Assembly (NCBI GenBank): GCA_945829235.1
Contig: CALZUA010000001.1
Span: 62,001-126,000, forward strand
Length of the DNA stretch: 64,000 nucleotides
Direction of reading: 5' to 3'
Origin: an uncultured Clostridia bacterium
GTDB taxonomy: Bacteria; Bacillota; Clostridia; Oscillospirales; Ruminococcaceae
Below the pieces are notes generated by a model that did no database searches, was not told where the DNA came from, and saw only the letters and a program-made list of their open reading frames with translations. Position numbers and translations under genes: made by a program. Shown in pieces: positions 15,843 to 23,032 of the stretch; position 1 is the stretch's first letter; each line of letters opens with the position of its first letter.

Positions 15843-16502
15843 TTACTCCTCTCCGTAAAGCAACGTAAAGCTTGCGTAGTGGTCGTCGGTGTAGTAAATC
15901 AGCCCGTCGTTCGAGAACACAATCCGCTTTGCGCCGCGGCTTTTTTTGCCGAGCGTGTCGATATCGCACTCGGTGTAACCCCGCCCCGTCTTTTTCGGGA
16001 GCAACCCCTCGTAGTTCCCGAAACGGTCGCCGCCGATGCACTTTCCGGGCGCATACGGCTCAAGCGAACCGCCGCTCCAACCGAGCTTTTCCGCCTCTTT
16101 TTTGGTGATGAAATTGCTCGGCAAATGCCCGTAAACGTGGATATAAAGCGCCACATCGTCCTTGCTCGTGTAGCTCCCGTTCTCGTCAATAACCGCGCTT
16201 TCGGTTGAACTCGTTGCCGAGGAACTCTCGGTTGAACTCGTTGCCGAAGAACTCTCGGTTGAACTCGTTGCCGAAGAACTCTCGGTTGAACTCGTTGCCG
16301 AGGAACTCTCGGTTGAACTCGTTGCCGAGGAACTCTCGGTTGAACTCGTTGCCGAGGAACTCTCGGTTGAACTCGTTTCCGAAGAACTCTCAACCGAACT
16401 TGTTGTCGAAGAACCGACATTTTGCGTCTGAGATTTGTTTTTACAGCCGACAATGCCGAATAATAACAGCAAGGTCAGCAAAATTGATAAAAATTTTCTC
16501 AT
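15843..16502 (-). CDS. Lipid-anchored barnase-like RNase (N1/T1 family) with Ser/Thr/Glu repeat tether
   Basis: A 219-residue exported ribonuclease. The N terminus has a lipoprotein signal (hydrophobic LLTLLLLFGIVGC; Cys near residue 20). Then comes a ~75-residue low-complexity linker built from the nonapeptide SSTESSSAT. The C-terminal ~110 residues align along their whole length with barnase: ITKKEAEKLGW, APGKCIGGDRFGN, RIVFSNDGLIYYTDDHY. Using barnase numbering, Lys27, Glu60, Glu73, Arg83, Arg87 and His102 are kept, so catalysis is expected; Arg59 is replaced by Tyr and His18 by Gly. ATG 16502 is preferred over a GTG nine bases upstream. Cotranscribed with barstar. A tethered, surface RNase suggests contact-type antagonism or defence of the cell envelope, which is inference. 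Confidence 0.9.
   Translation of the reverse strand: MRKFLSILLTLLLLFGIVGCKNKSQTQNVGSSTTSSVESSSETSSTESSSATSSTESSSATSSTESSSATSSTESSSATSSTESSSATSSTESSSATSSTESAVIDENGSYTSKDDVALYIHVYGHLPSNFITKKEAEKLGWSGGSLEPYAPGKCIGGDRFGNYEGLLPKKTGRGYTECDIDTLGKKSRGAKRIVFSNDGLIYYTDDHYASFTLLYGEE
16200..16400 (-). repeat. 27-bp tandem repeat in the barnase linker
   Basis: About seven head-to-tail copies of a 27-bp unit encode SSTESSSAT six times plus a diverged first copy ending SET. Units differ mainly at one synonymous position (GAGGAA versus GAAGAA), so the array is recent and probably unstable in copy number. Confidence 0.95.
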
Positions 16503-16536
16503 TTTTTGCACCTGTCCTTAATAAAATGTACAATAT

Positions 16537-16565
16537 ATTTTAACATATTTTTCAGCTTTTGTAAA
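16537..16565 (-). promoter_or_regulatory. Promoter of the barnase-barstar operon
   Basis: Minus-strand TTTACA (16560-16565) and TAAAAT (16537-16542), spacer 17 bp; divergent from the zinc-ribbon gene promoter at 16587. Confidence 0.65.
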
Positions 16566-16586
16566 GTACCCGAGCCAAAATAAGAC

Positions 16587-16615
16587 TTGACAACAACGGA
16601 AAAATATGTTATTAT
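16587..16615 (+). promoter_or_regulatory. Promoter of the zinc-ribbon membrane protein gene
   Basis: TTGACA (16587-16592) and TATTAT (16610-16615), spacer 17 bp. Confidence 0.75.
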
Positions 16616-16652
16616 TGTGTTAGTAAGCAATTTTTTGAAAAGAGGTATAAAT

Positions 16653-17213
16653 ATGGAAAGAGTTTGTCCGAAATGCGGAACTTTGGTAGCTAACGACGGT
16701 GCGTTTTGCCCCGAGTGCGGAACGAAGCTTGAGAGCGCGGTTGACTTGACGAAGCCGCAGTCTGAGCCTGTTCAGCCGGTTTCTGCGCCTGTTCAGCCTA
16801 CACCTGCGCCCATTTCTCAGGCTTCGGTGCCTATGCAGAATAATTATCAGCAACCGATGGGTTATCCGAACCCCGCGCCGCAGTATCAGCAGAATTTCAA
16901 CAACGCGCCCGCTCCCGAGCCTTACGAGCACATGAGCGTTGGCAGTTGGGTTGGAACCGTTATACTTACGAGTTGGTTTGGATTTATCAGCCTGATTTTG
17001 TTGTTCGTTTGGGGCTTTGGCAACGGCACTCCTCAGCCCAAAAAGAATTATTGCCGAGCGATGCTAATCTTTGAACTGATTGCGTTCATCTTGGTGATAA
17101 TCGCATTTGTGGTATTTATGTGCTTTATCGGCTGGAACTTTGAGGCTATTGCTGACTTCTTTGAAAGACTTGGAGAGGGATTTGAGAGAGCATTCAGATA
17201 TGCCAGATTTTAA
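16653..17213 (+). CDS. Zinc-ribbon membrane protein
   Basis: A 186-residue protein. The N terminus is a double-CxxC zinc ribbon (CPKCGTLVANDGAFCPECG). A ~65-residue Pro/Gln-rich linker follows, with near-repeats of PVQPVSAPVQP, then two membrane helices (about residues 98-122 and 140-165) and a short C-terminal tail. Such zinc-ribbon/linker/membrane proteins are frequent in Clostridia and have no assigned function. The ATG at 16653 is placed by AAAAGAGG; the open frame upstream overlaps the promoter. Confidence 0.75.
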   Translation: MERVCPKCGTLVANDGAFCPECGTKLESAVDLTKPQSEPVQPVSAPVQPTPAPISQASVPMQNNYQQPMGYPNPAPQYQQNFNNAPAPEPYEHMSVGSWVGTVILTSWFGFISLILLFVWGFGNGTPQPKKNYCRAMLIFELIAFILVIIAFVVFMCFIGWNFEAIADFFERLGEGFERAFRYARF

Positions 17214-17251
17214 TGGGTAACGCTTTCGGCGCTTTCGGCATAAAATGCGGC

Positions 17252-17306
17252 AGGGTAAAAAATACAGCCGCGCCGAAGGTGGCGAGGAGCGGTCGCTCTT
17301 TACCCT
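17252..17306 (+). other. Possible structured RNA in the 3' untranslated region
   Basis: AGGGTAAA (17252-17259) pairs with TTTACCCT (17299-17306) and encloses two smaller hairpins (CGCC...GGCG and GAGC-GGTC-GCTC), a three-way-junction shape. It lies between the zinc-ribbon gene and its terminator in a GC-rich 150-bp stretch with no convincing ORF. The pairing is seen; any function is a guess. Confidence 0.3.
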
Positions 17307-17363
17307 CAGAATAGCCGAAGGCGGCGGATTTATGTTCGCGGCGGCTGTTTCAGATACCCAAAG

Positions 17364-17397
17364 CGCGGGCAGTTTTTCGACTGTCCGCGTGTTTTTT
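17364..17397 (+). terminator. Terminator of the zinc-ribbon gene transcript
   Basis: CGCGGGCAG (17364-17372) pairs with CTGTCCGCG (17381-17389, one G-U), followed by TGTTTTTT. Confidence 0.75.
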
Positions 17398-17404
17398 GGT
17401 GAAC

Positions 17405-17437
17405 AAAAAGCGGAGCTTAGAACTCCGCTTTATTTTT
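17405..17437. terminator. Bidirectional terminator between convergent genes
   Basis: AAAGCGGAG (17407-17415) pairs with CTCCGCTTT (17423-17431), with TATTTTTG on the plus side and TTTTG on the minus side. It serves the ydbC transcript from the minus strand. Confidence 0.8.
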
Positions 17438-17451
17438 GAAAAAAGTGAGAA

Positions 17452-17688
17452 TTACTCAAACGAATCCTCTTCATCGCGCGTGTTGAACAGCTCAACAAGC
17501 TTTTCCATTTCCTCCTCGGTGAGCGAAATCCCCTTGCTCATACGGGTGTGGTCGGGGCTCCAGTCGCGGATATCGAACTTCGGCTCGCGCTCGTTCCAGC
17601 TCACCATATTCAGCTCGCGCGTCCAGCCCTTTGCCGTTTCGGAGATAACCCCGAGCGACTTTGTGATTTCAAAAGTAATTTCAGCCAT
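17452..17688 (-). CDS. YdbC-like PC4 family ssDNA-binding protein
   Basis: A 78-residue protein with the bacterial PC4 (p15) pattern: beta-rich core with SETAKGWTRELNMVSWNE and EPKFDIRDWSPDH, then a C-terminal helix. Members bind single-stranded DNA as dimers; the cellular role is not well defined. Its start overlaps the end of the phosphoesterase gene by 8 nt, so the two are coupled. Confidence 0.82.
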   Translation of the reverse strand: MAEITFEITKSLGVISETAKGWTRELNMVSWNEREPKFDIRDWSPDHTRMSKGISLTEEEMEKLVELFNTRDEEDSFE

Positions 17689-18397
17689 TTTCTTTACTAC
17701 CTTTCTTATCTTTTTTCTTCTTTTTTATTTTCGTGTTATCGGCGGGGACAATCCCGTCGTAAACCGCGTGATATTTGGTCGGAATGAACTTGTTTATGTG
17801 GAGTTTTCCGAAAAACCAGCCGTTGAAATCGATTTTCTCAAAAATCTCGTTGAGATAAGTGTTGATGCGGTTTCGCTCGGTGCTTGCGGTGAGGAACTCG
17901 CGCATTTTGGCGGGCGGCTCGTAGGTTACCACGAAATCAACCTTGTTTCCGGCTTTGGCAAGATTTTCCATACCGTCCGCAAGCTCTTCATCGCTCGGAA
18001 CTTCACGTTGCCACCAGTTTGAGCCTTCCGTAAGCTCATACACATCGTCCGTTTGACCGCCGCCGAACGCGAAAACCGTCTTCTCGGCAATCTCGAACAC
18101 CTGCCCGCGCATAAGCTGGCGCAGTCTGCCGCTAATCAGCCGCGTTTTCCCGCCGCACCACTCGGTGATTTCGTACTGCTCGAGCAAATCGTAGTTCTCG
18201 TGAGAGCCTTCAACGAACAGCACGTTGTAGGGGAGCTTTCCGATTTTCTTGAGCAACTTTTTCTCTTTCGGGCTTCCGTCCCAGATAAACCCAAAATCCC
18301 CGCAGATAATGAGAGCATCGTTTTTCCTGAGTTTTCTCAGCATCGGGTTCCTAAACCGCGAAAAATCCGCGTGAGTATCGCCCGTTATGTAAATCAT
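17681..18397 (-). CDS. Metallophosphoesterase-like protein with altered metal-site motifs
   Basis: A 238-residue calcineurin-like fold: GDTHAD near residue 6, GDFGF near 34 and GSHENYD near 64 are the usual first three blocks. The last two differ: VVTYEPP (about residue 157) has Tyr where a His is normal, and FGKLH (about 198) replaces the expected GHxH. Two metal ligands are thus missing or replaced, so activity may be changed or lost. The C terminus is a lysine-rich tail (IKKKKKDKKGSKENG). RBS AAGAGGTGG precedes the ATG. Upstream of ydbC in one transcript. Confidence 0.75.
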   Translation of the reverse strand: MIYITGDTHADFSRFRNPMLRKLRKNDALIICGDFGFIWDGSPKEKKLLKKIGKLPYNVLFVEGSHENYDLLEQYEITEWCGGKTRLISGRLRQLMRGQVFEIAEKTVFAFGGGQTDDVYELTEGSNWWQREVPSDEELADGMENLAKAGNKVDFVVTYEPPAKMREFLTASTERNRINTYLNEIFEKIDFNGWFFGKLHINKFIPTKYHAVYDGIVPADNTKIKKKKKDKKGSKENG

Positions 18398-18471
18398 CTG
18401 ACCACCTCTTTTTATTTTTGGGAGCGGCTCGTGAAAAATATTACAAATTTCTTACAATATCAAAAAAGCCC

Positions 18472-18501
18472 TTTACAATTGCATTGAAAATCTGTTATAA
18501 T
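18472..18501 (+). promoter_or_regulatory. Promoter of dacA
   Basis: TTTACA (18472-18477) and TATAAT (18496-18501), spacer 18 bp. Confidence 0.65.
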
Positions 18502-18563
18502 AAATAGTGATAAGAAAAAATCTCCCTTATTATATTTTAACCTAAAAAAGGTGGTTTGTCTAT

Positions 18564-20009
18564 ATGCGAAAGCTAAAAAAATTCACAATAATTTTTACAA
18601 TATTTTTACAAATTTCATTATTAAGCACAAGTTTCACTTCTTTTGCGGCTTTTTCGCCCTCTTTCGAGCTTCACAGCGAGGGTGTTTATATGGTAAATCT
18701 TGACACGGGAATTGAAATTGTTGCGAAAAATATCGACAAAAAACTTGTTCCCGCTTCCACGGCGAAGATAATGACGGCGCTTGTTACGTTAGAACGGGTG
18801 AAAAATCTCGAGAACACGGTCGAGTGCCCGTACGTCTGCTTTGACGAGTTCTGGGAGGGAAACCCGAATTTCTACGGCGCGTCCGAAGCCGCTATCGAGC
18901 CGCTTCAGGAAAATCTTACTTACAAGGACTGCCTGTACGCGCTTATGCTTGCGTCCGCGTGTGAGGGCGCGAATATTCTCGCCTATAACGTAGGTCAGGG
19001 AAGTATCCCGAATTTCGTCACGATGATGAACCAAACCGCAGAGAAAATCGGCTGCAAGAACACGCATTTTACAAATCCCCACGGTCTTTATGATGAAAAC
19101 CAGTACACCACGGCTTATGACCTGTACTTAATCACCAAGTACGCGATGGATAATTACCCTGCGTTTATGAAAATCTGCTCGACATACGAGTACGAAATGC
19201 CCGCAAATGAAAACAACCCCGACGGCTACACCAAAACCCAAACAAACCAGCTTATGAAAACAACCAGCGACTTTTACTGCGAGGGTGTAAAGGGCGTTAA
19301 AACGGGAAGTATCGACTATTATTACCACAAGAAAAACGGCGAATGGGATACCGACAACGGCGAAAAGGGTTCGCGCGCGCTTGTCACAACGGCGGAGCGA
19401 AACGGCTACAACTATCTGCTTGTTACCCTCGGCGCACCTTATTTTGACGAAAACGGCGAGGAAACCGACTGGAATTTTGCCGACCACTACAACCTGTATG
19501 AATGGGCGTTCAGCGAGTTTGAGTACACGCAGGTTATCGGCAAAAACGAGCAGATAATGCAAGTTGAGGTGCTGAAAGGGCAGGACGCGGACGCGGTTGG
19601 CGTTGTCACAACGAAGGATTATTTCACGCTGATGCCGAAATCCCTCGACAAGTCCTCAATCCAACAGATTAAGCCAACTCTTGAACCAATGACCGCGCCT
19701 ATTTCCAAGGGAACGGTTGTTGGGAGCCTTGAACTGCGGCTCAACGGTGAATTGCTCACGGAAATCCCGCTTGCCGTTGAAACCGACATTGAGCTTGACT
19801 TTGGCGCGGAGCTGAAAGAAAAGCTGATGAAAATCGTGACCTCGCCGTGGTTTATCGCGGGAGTGAGCGTGTTTGTCGCGCTGTTGATTGCGCTGATTGT
19901 GATGATAAACATTGAAAAGAAGAAGAGAAAGCGCGCCCGCGAGCTTAACCGCCGCCGCAAAATCCAAATGGCACCGCGCTATAACGACAAAAACAACCGC
20001 AGAAGATGA
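18564..20009 (+). CDS. D-alanyl-D-alanine carboxypeptidase (DacA/PBP5 type, S11 family)
   Basis: Trims the terminal D-Ala of peptidoglycan stem peptides outside the membrane. A signal peptide (about 1-28) precedes the S11 penicillin-binding domain. Catalytic SxxK is Ser65-Thr-Ala-Lys68 and KTG is 246-248. The second motif, normally SxN, reads Ser131-Ala-Cys133 (SACEGAN), an unusual Asn-to-Cys change. A beta-rich C-terminal domain is followed by a membrane anchor (about 434-456) and an arginine-rich cytoplasmic tail, a different anchoring from the amphipathic helix of PBP5. RBS AAAAAGGTGG. Its stop overlaps rlmH. Confidence 0.9.
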   Translation: MRKLKKFTIIFTIFLQISLLSTSFTSFAAFSPSFELHSEGVYMVNLDTGIEIVAKNIDKKLVPASTAKIMTALVTLERVKNLENTVECPYVCFDEFWEGNPNFYGASEAAIEPLQENLTYKDCLYALMLASACEGANILAYNVGQGSIPNFVTMMNQTAEKIGCKNTHFTNPHGLYDENQYTTAYDLYLITKYAMDNYPAFMKICSTYEYEMPANENNPDGYTKTQTNQLMKTTSDFYCEGVKGVKTGSIDYYYHKKNGEWDTDNGEKGSRALVTTAERNGYNYLLVTLGAPYFDENGEETDWNFADHYNLYEWAFSEFEYTQVIGKNEQIMQVEVLKGQDADAVGVVTTKDYFTLMPKSLDKSSIQQIKPTLEPMTAPISKGTVVGSLELRLNGELLTEIPLAVETDIELDFGAELKEKLMKIVTSPWFIAGVSVFVALLIALIVMINIEKKKRKRARELNRRRKIQMAPRYNDKNNRRR

Positions 20010-20485
20010 TGAACGTAAATTTTATCGCGTTCGGCAAGCTGAAGGAGCGCTTTTTCCGTGACGCGTGCGACGAGTATCAAAAGCGCTTGTCTGCGTTTGC
20101 AAAGGTAACCGTCAAGGAGCTTGAACCCGCGTTTTTGCCGCAAAATCCGTCCAAATTGCAGATTGACGCGGCTCTTGAAGCGGAAGCGAACAAGCTTCGC
20201 GGGATTTGCAAAAGCGGCTATAAAATCGCGCTTTGCATTGAGGGCAGGGAGCTTTCGAGCGAGGAGCTTGCCAAAAAGCTAGAAAAACTCGGCGGCGAGG
20301 GCTCGTCCACGGTGAATTTTGTTGTGGGGAGCTCGTTCGGGTTGTCGGAGAATTTCAAGCAAGAGTGTGATTTTCGGCTGTCGATGTCGCCGATGACGTT
20401 CCCGCACGAATTGGCGAGAGTAATGCTTTTTGAGCAGGTTTACCGCGCGTTTTCGATTAACGCAAACTCAAAGTACCATAAATAA
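20009..20485 (+). CDS. rlmH: 23S rRNA (pseudouridine-1915-N3)-methyltransferase RlmH
   Basis: SPOUT-class methyltransferase acting on the assembled 70S ribosome at position 1915 in helix 69. The family start MNVNFIAFGKLKE, the SAM-binding knot VVGSSFGLSE, and the C-terminal RVMLFEQVYRA...YHK are clear. Length 158 is usual. ATG 20009 overlaps the dacA stop by one base and fits the family start; an ATG three bases earlier is also possible. Confidence 0.95.
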   Translation: MNVNFIAFGKLKERFFRDACDEYQKRLSAFAKVTVKELEPAFLPQNPSKLQIDAALEAEANKLRGICKSGYKIALCIEGRELSSEELAKKLEKLGGEGSSTVNFVVGSSFGLSENFKQECDFRLSMSPMTFPHELARVMLFEQVYRAFSINANSKYHK

Positions 20486-20487
20486 GA

Positions 20488-20520
20488 CAAACCGCGAAGT
20501 TTTGACGCTTCGCGGTTTTT
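20488..20520 (+). terminator. Terminator of dacA-rlmH
   Basis: AACCGCGAAG (20490-20499) pairs with CTTCGCGGTT (20508-20517), followed by TTT. It sits between convergent genes and probably also stops the minus-strand protease transcript. Confidence 0.85.
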
Positions 20521-20522
20521 GG

Positions 20523-22844
20523 TTACTTTTCAATTGCCGGAGTCCAGTATTCCTGATTGTAGATATCCGTGAAACAGTAGGTTATGCGAACCTTTCCGCT
20601 CCCGACATCAACGTTGCTCACTTTCATATTTTCGCTCACTGTCATCTGCTCGCCGAGGTAATAGGAGTCCTGATAAACTTGGTCGTAGCTGTAAAAATCG
20701 CAGATAAAGTCGAGCCTGTCGCCGATTTGAAGCTCGGTCAGGCTCTTGGCAACGGTTTGGGTTTCGCCGTTTTTGTAATCGGTGGTTGCGCCCGCGATTG
20801 TGCCGTTTTTGCCCTCGAACACGAGAATGAGATTAACCCGCTCACCGTTCAGCATTGCCGGAACGTATCCCATATCGGTGTAGCTTCCGTCCGCGTTTTT
20901 GATGGAATCGGTGTGGTAGTAGGCAACGGGCTGTCCGTTTATCGCAACCCAGTTTCGTTCATCATCAGCGACAAGATTTCCGTCATCATCATAGCTGAAC
21001 GTGTTGTCCATACCGAGGTCAACCCAACCCTCGCCGTCATCGTAGAACATATTTCGGTCAAGCCCGTGAACCAGCTCCCACTGCGTTTCGGGGAGCGTCA
21101 TCACATACTTGCCGTTTTTCTGTTCCCAGAAAAGATTTGACACGTCAAAATAGTTGCTTGCGAGGTATTCGGAGGCGCTGTCGGTATCGATGTCCTGCAT
21201 AAAGCCCGTGTTGTTCTCGTCAAGACCGTCAATCACCGAGCGCCCGCCGCCCAAAAATCCGCCGATAAGCTGACCGATAATGCTTGAGTTGCCCGATGAA
21301 CCCGAGGAGCCGCCGAAGCCGAAAATCGAGCTTATCGGTGACGAGGAGCCGCCCGCGGCAATTTGACCGCTTGTTTCAAGGCTCGCGAATTTGCGGATAC
21401 ACTCGGCGTACTCGGAGTTCATACCGATATCCTCGTAGGTGTCGCACGCCTTGTCAACATACGATGTGCGCTTGTACGGGAAATAAATCGACACGCCGTA
21501 AGCGTTGGTCATATTTGTAGATGTTCTGTTGTATTTAACCGCGTTTTTGAGGGCATTGCTCAGCGATTTTCCCTCGGCGGTGTTCATATTATCGGCAAGA
21601 TTTACGAGGTCAACCTGGTCGATTTTGGAGCTTACCGCAAATTCTCTCGTATTATAACGCGCGTCGGAAACCTGTTTGTAGTCGTTTTGAGAAATCATCG
21701 CTGTGACGGATTTTGAGAACTCCGCGAGATTTTCGGGAACGGTGTGCGAGAACTCCGCGAGGTCGATTATCGAGAGCGTGGTTTTCTGCCCGCTACACTT
21801 TCTCCCGCATTCATAAACGAAATCATCGATGATATTTTTGCCGACATCAAGCGTGTTCATCGAGGTGTTCTTGGCAAATTTTGACAACCATTTGGTGTAA
21901 TACCAACCGATACCCGGCTCGGTTTCCTCGGACGCGATGAGGTAATCCGCGTAATCGTTGAGCATAAGCGCGTTCTCGGCGGTTGCCATAAGGCACGCGT
22001 CAAAGCCGATGAAATCGAAGGTTGTGCCGCTGTTCTTGAGTGCCTTGTCGATACCCGCAAGCGTCATCGAGCCGGTTGTCGAGAACTTCTCGTCATATCC
22101 GAAACCGCTCACCGAGCCGCCGCCGTGGTCCCACAAAATAAGCTCTCTGCGGTTAGCGGGGAAGTTGCTCGTGCAGTATTTGATGAACGAGGTGAGCGTT
22201 TCGGGCTTGGTCATCGCCTTTGCGCCGTCGTCCGAAACCAGCTTCTTGATTTTGCCGTCCTTTATCTGATAAATCTGATTAACCGATGAACTAACGCTGT
22301 TTTTCCACTTAGTACAGCCGCCGGTGTAGACGATAAGGTTAAAATTATCGCCGAAGCTTGAGCTTGCCGCGCGCATTTCCTCCATATCCGCGGAAGCCAT
22401 TCCGTGCTTTGACTCAAGGTCGGTTCCGCACATATACACCATAATCGTGACTTCATCTTTTTTCGCGCCCATAATCGCGGTTCGTTTGTCGCGCGAACCG
22501 TCGGCAACGTTGTAGTTCACGCTTCCGCCGCCGCCAACATACTCGTTCTCGTAAGAGTTTGAGATGCTCGTGTTGCCGCCGAAATTGCCGCTGTAGCCGC
22601 TGTAGCCGCTGTTGTCGCCGCTACACCTTGTGATGAAATAAATCACCAGCAAAACGATGATAGCAAGCCCACTGCTTCCGCCGATAGCGGCACGTTTTGA
22701 GGTACTGCCGTGGCTTGCGCTCTGAGAGGAGTAGTCGTGCGAGCCGACTCTTCCCGTGCCAAGCCCCGAGCCTCTACGATGAATGCCGTTGCTTGAACCC
22801 GACACGTCCTTTTCACGCGAGTGAGGTCTGTTGTTCCTGTCCAT
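20523..22844 (-). CDS. Membrane-anchored clostripain-like (C11) cysteine protease
   Basis: A 773-residue protein with a Gly/Ser/His-rich cytoplasmic N terminus (~60 residues), one membrane helix (about 62-78), and a large extracytoplasmic portion. The C11 peptidase domain shows VMVYMCGTDLE-like start (IMVYMCGTDLES), the histidine motif LILWDHGGGSVSGFGYDE and the catalytic cysteine in GFDACLMATAEN, so His and Cys of the dyad are present. A Gly/Ser-rich linker (~500-540) leads to a C-terminal beta-rich domain of ~250 residues that I do not recognise. Clostripain-type enzymes cleave after Arg; substrate here unknown. RBS GGAGGTAAAAT. Confidence 0.85.
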   Translation of the reverse strand: MDRNNRPHSREKDVSGSSNGIHRRGSGLGTGRVGSHDYSSQSASHGSTSKRAAIGGSSGLAIIVLLVIYFITRCSGDNSGYSGYSGNFGGNTSISNSYENEYVGGGGSVNYNVADGSRDKRTAIMGAKKDEVTIMVYMCGTDLESKHGMASADMEEMRAASSSFGDNFNLIVYTGGCTKWKNSVSSSVNQIYQIKDGKIKKLVSDDGAKAMTKPETLTSFIKYCTSNFPANRRELILWDHGGGSVSGFGYDEKFSTTGSMTLAGIDKALKNSGTTFDFIGFDACLMATAENALMLNDYADYLIASEETEPGIGWYYTKWLSKFAKNTSMNTLDVGKNIIDDFVYECGRKCSGQKTTLSIIDLAEFSHTVPENLAEFSKSVTAMISQNDYKQVSDARYNTREFAVSSKIDQVDLVNLADNMNTAEGKSLSNALKNAVKYNRTSTNMTNAYGVSIYFPYKRTSYVDKACDTYEDIGMNSEYAECIRKFASLETSGQIAAGGSSSPISSIFGFGGSSGSSGNSSIIGQLIGGFLGGGRSVIDGLDENNTGFMQDIDTDSASEYLASNYFDVSNLFWEQKNGKYVMTLPETQWELVHGLDRNMFYDDGEGWVDLGMDNTFSYDDDGNLVADDERNWVAINGQPVAYYHTDSIKNADGSYTDMGYVPAMLNGERVNLILVFEGKNGTIAGATTDYKNGETQTVAKSLTELQIGDRLDFICDFYSYDQVYQDSYYLGEQMTVSENMKVSNVDVGSGKVRITYCFTDIYNQEYWTPAIEK

Positions 22845-22874
22845 ATTTTACCTCCAAAATTAAATTCCGCATAC

Positions 22875-22903
22875 ATTATACACTTTTTTTGCACATTTGT
22901 CAA
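22875..22903 (-). promoter_or_regulatory. Promoter of the clostripain-like gene
   Basis: Minus-strand TTGACA (22898-22903) and TATAAT (22875-22880), spacer 17 bp. Confidence 0.85.
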
Positions 22904-22969
22904 GAATTACCGATTGCAAACATTTTACATTCGTTTTTCAACATTTGTGTAAAATTAACGCAGTTTCCC

Positions 22970-22998
22970 TTGACAATGGCGAAAAACTGTGCTATATT
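22970..22998 (+). promoter_or_regulatory. Promoter of the LysR-type regulator gene
   Basis: TTGACA (22970-22975) and TATATT (22993-22998), spacer 17 bp; divergent from the protease promoter 67 bp away, so the regulator could act on both. Confidence 0.8.
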
Positions 22999-23032
22999 AT
23001 TTATGAGAATAAATTAAAAAGGACAACACGGA

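Noticed and set aside
16205-16543. Plus-strand repeat ORF (NSLPRNSRL repeats) opposite the barnase linker
   Set aside because: It is the antisense reading of the 27-bp repeat array; it has no ribosome binding site and ends in the promoter region.
20430-21140. Plus-strand frame running from rlmH into the protease region
   Set aside because: It crosses the terminator at 20488 and lies antisense to the clostripain-like protease; no start signals.
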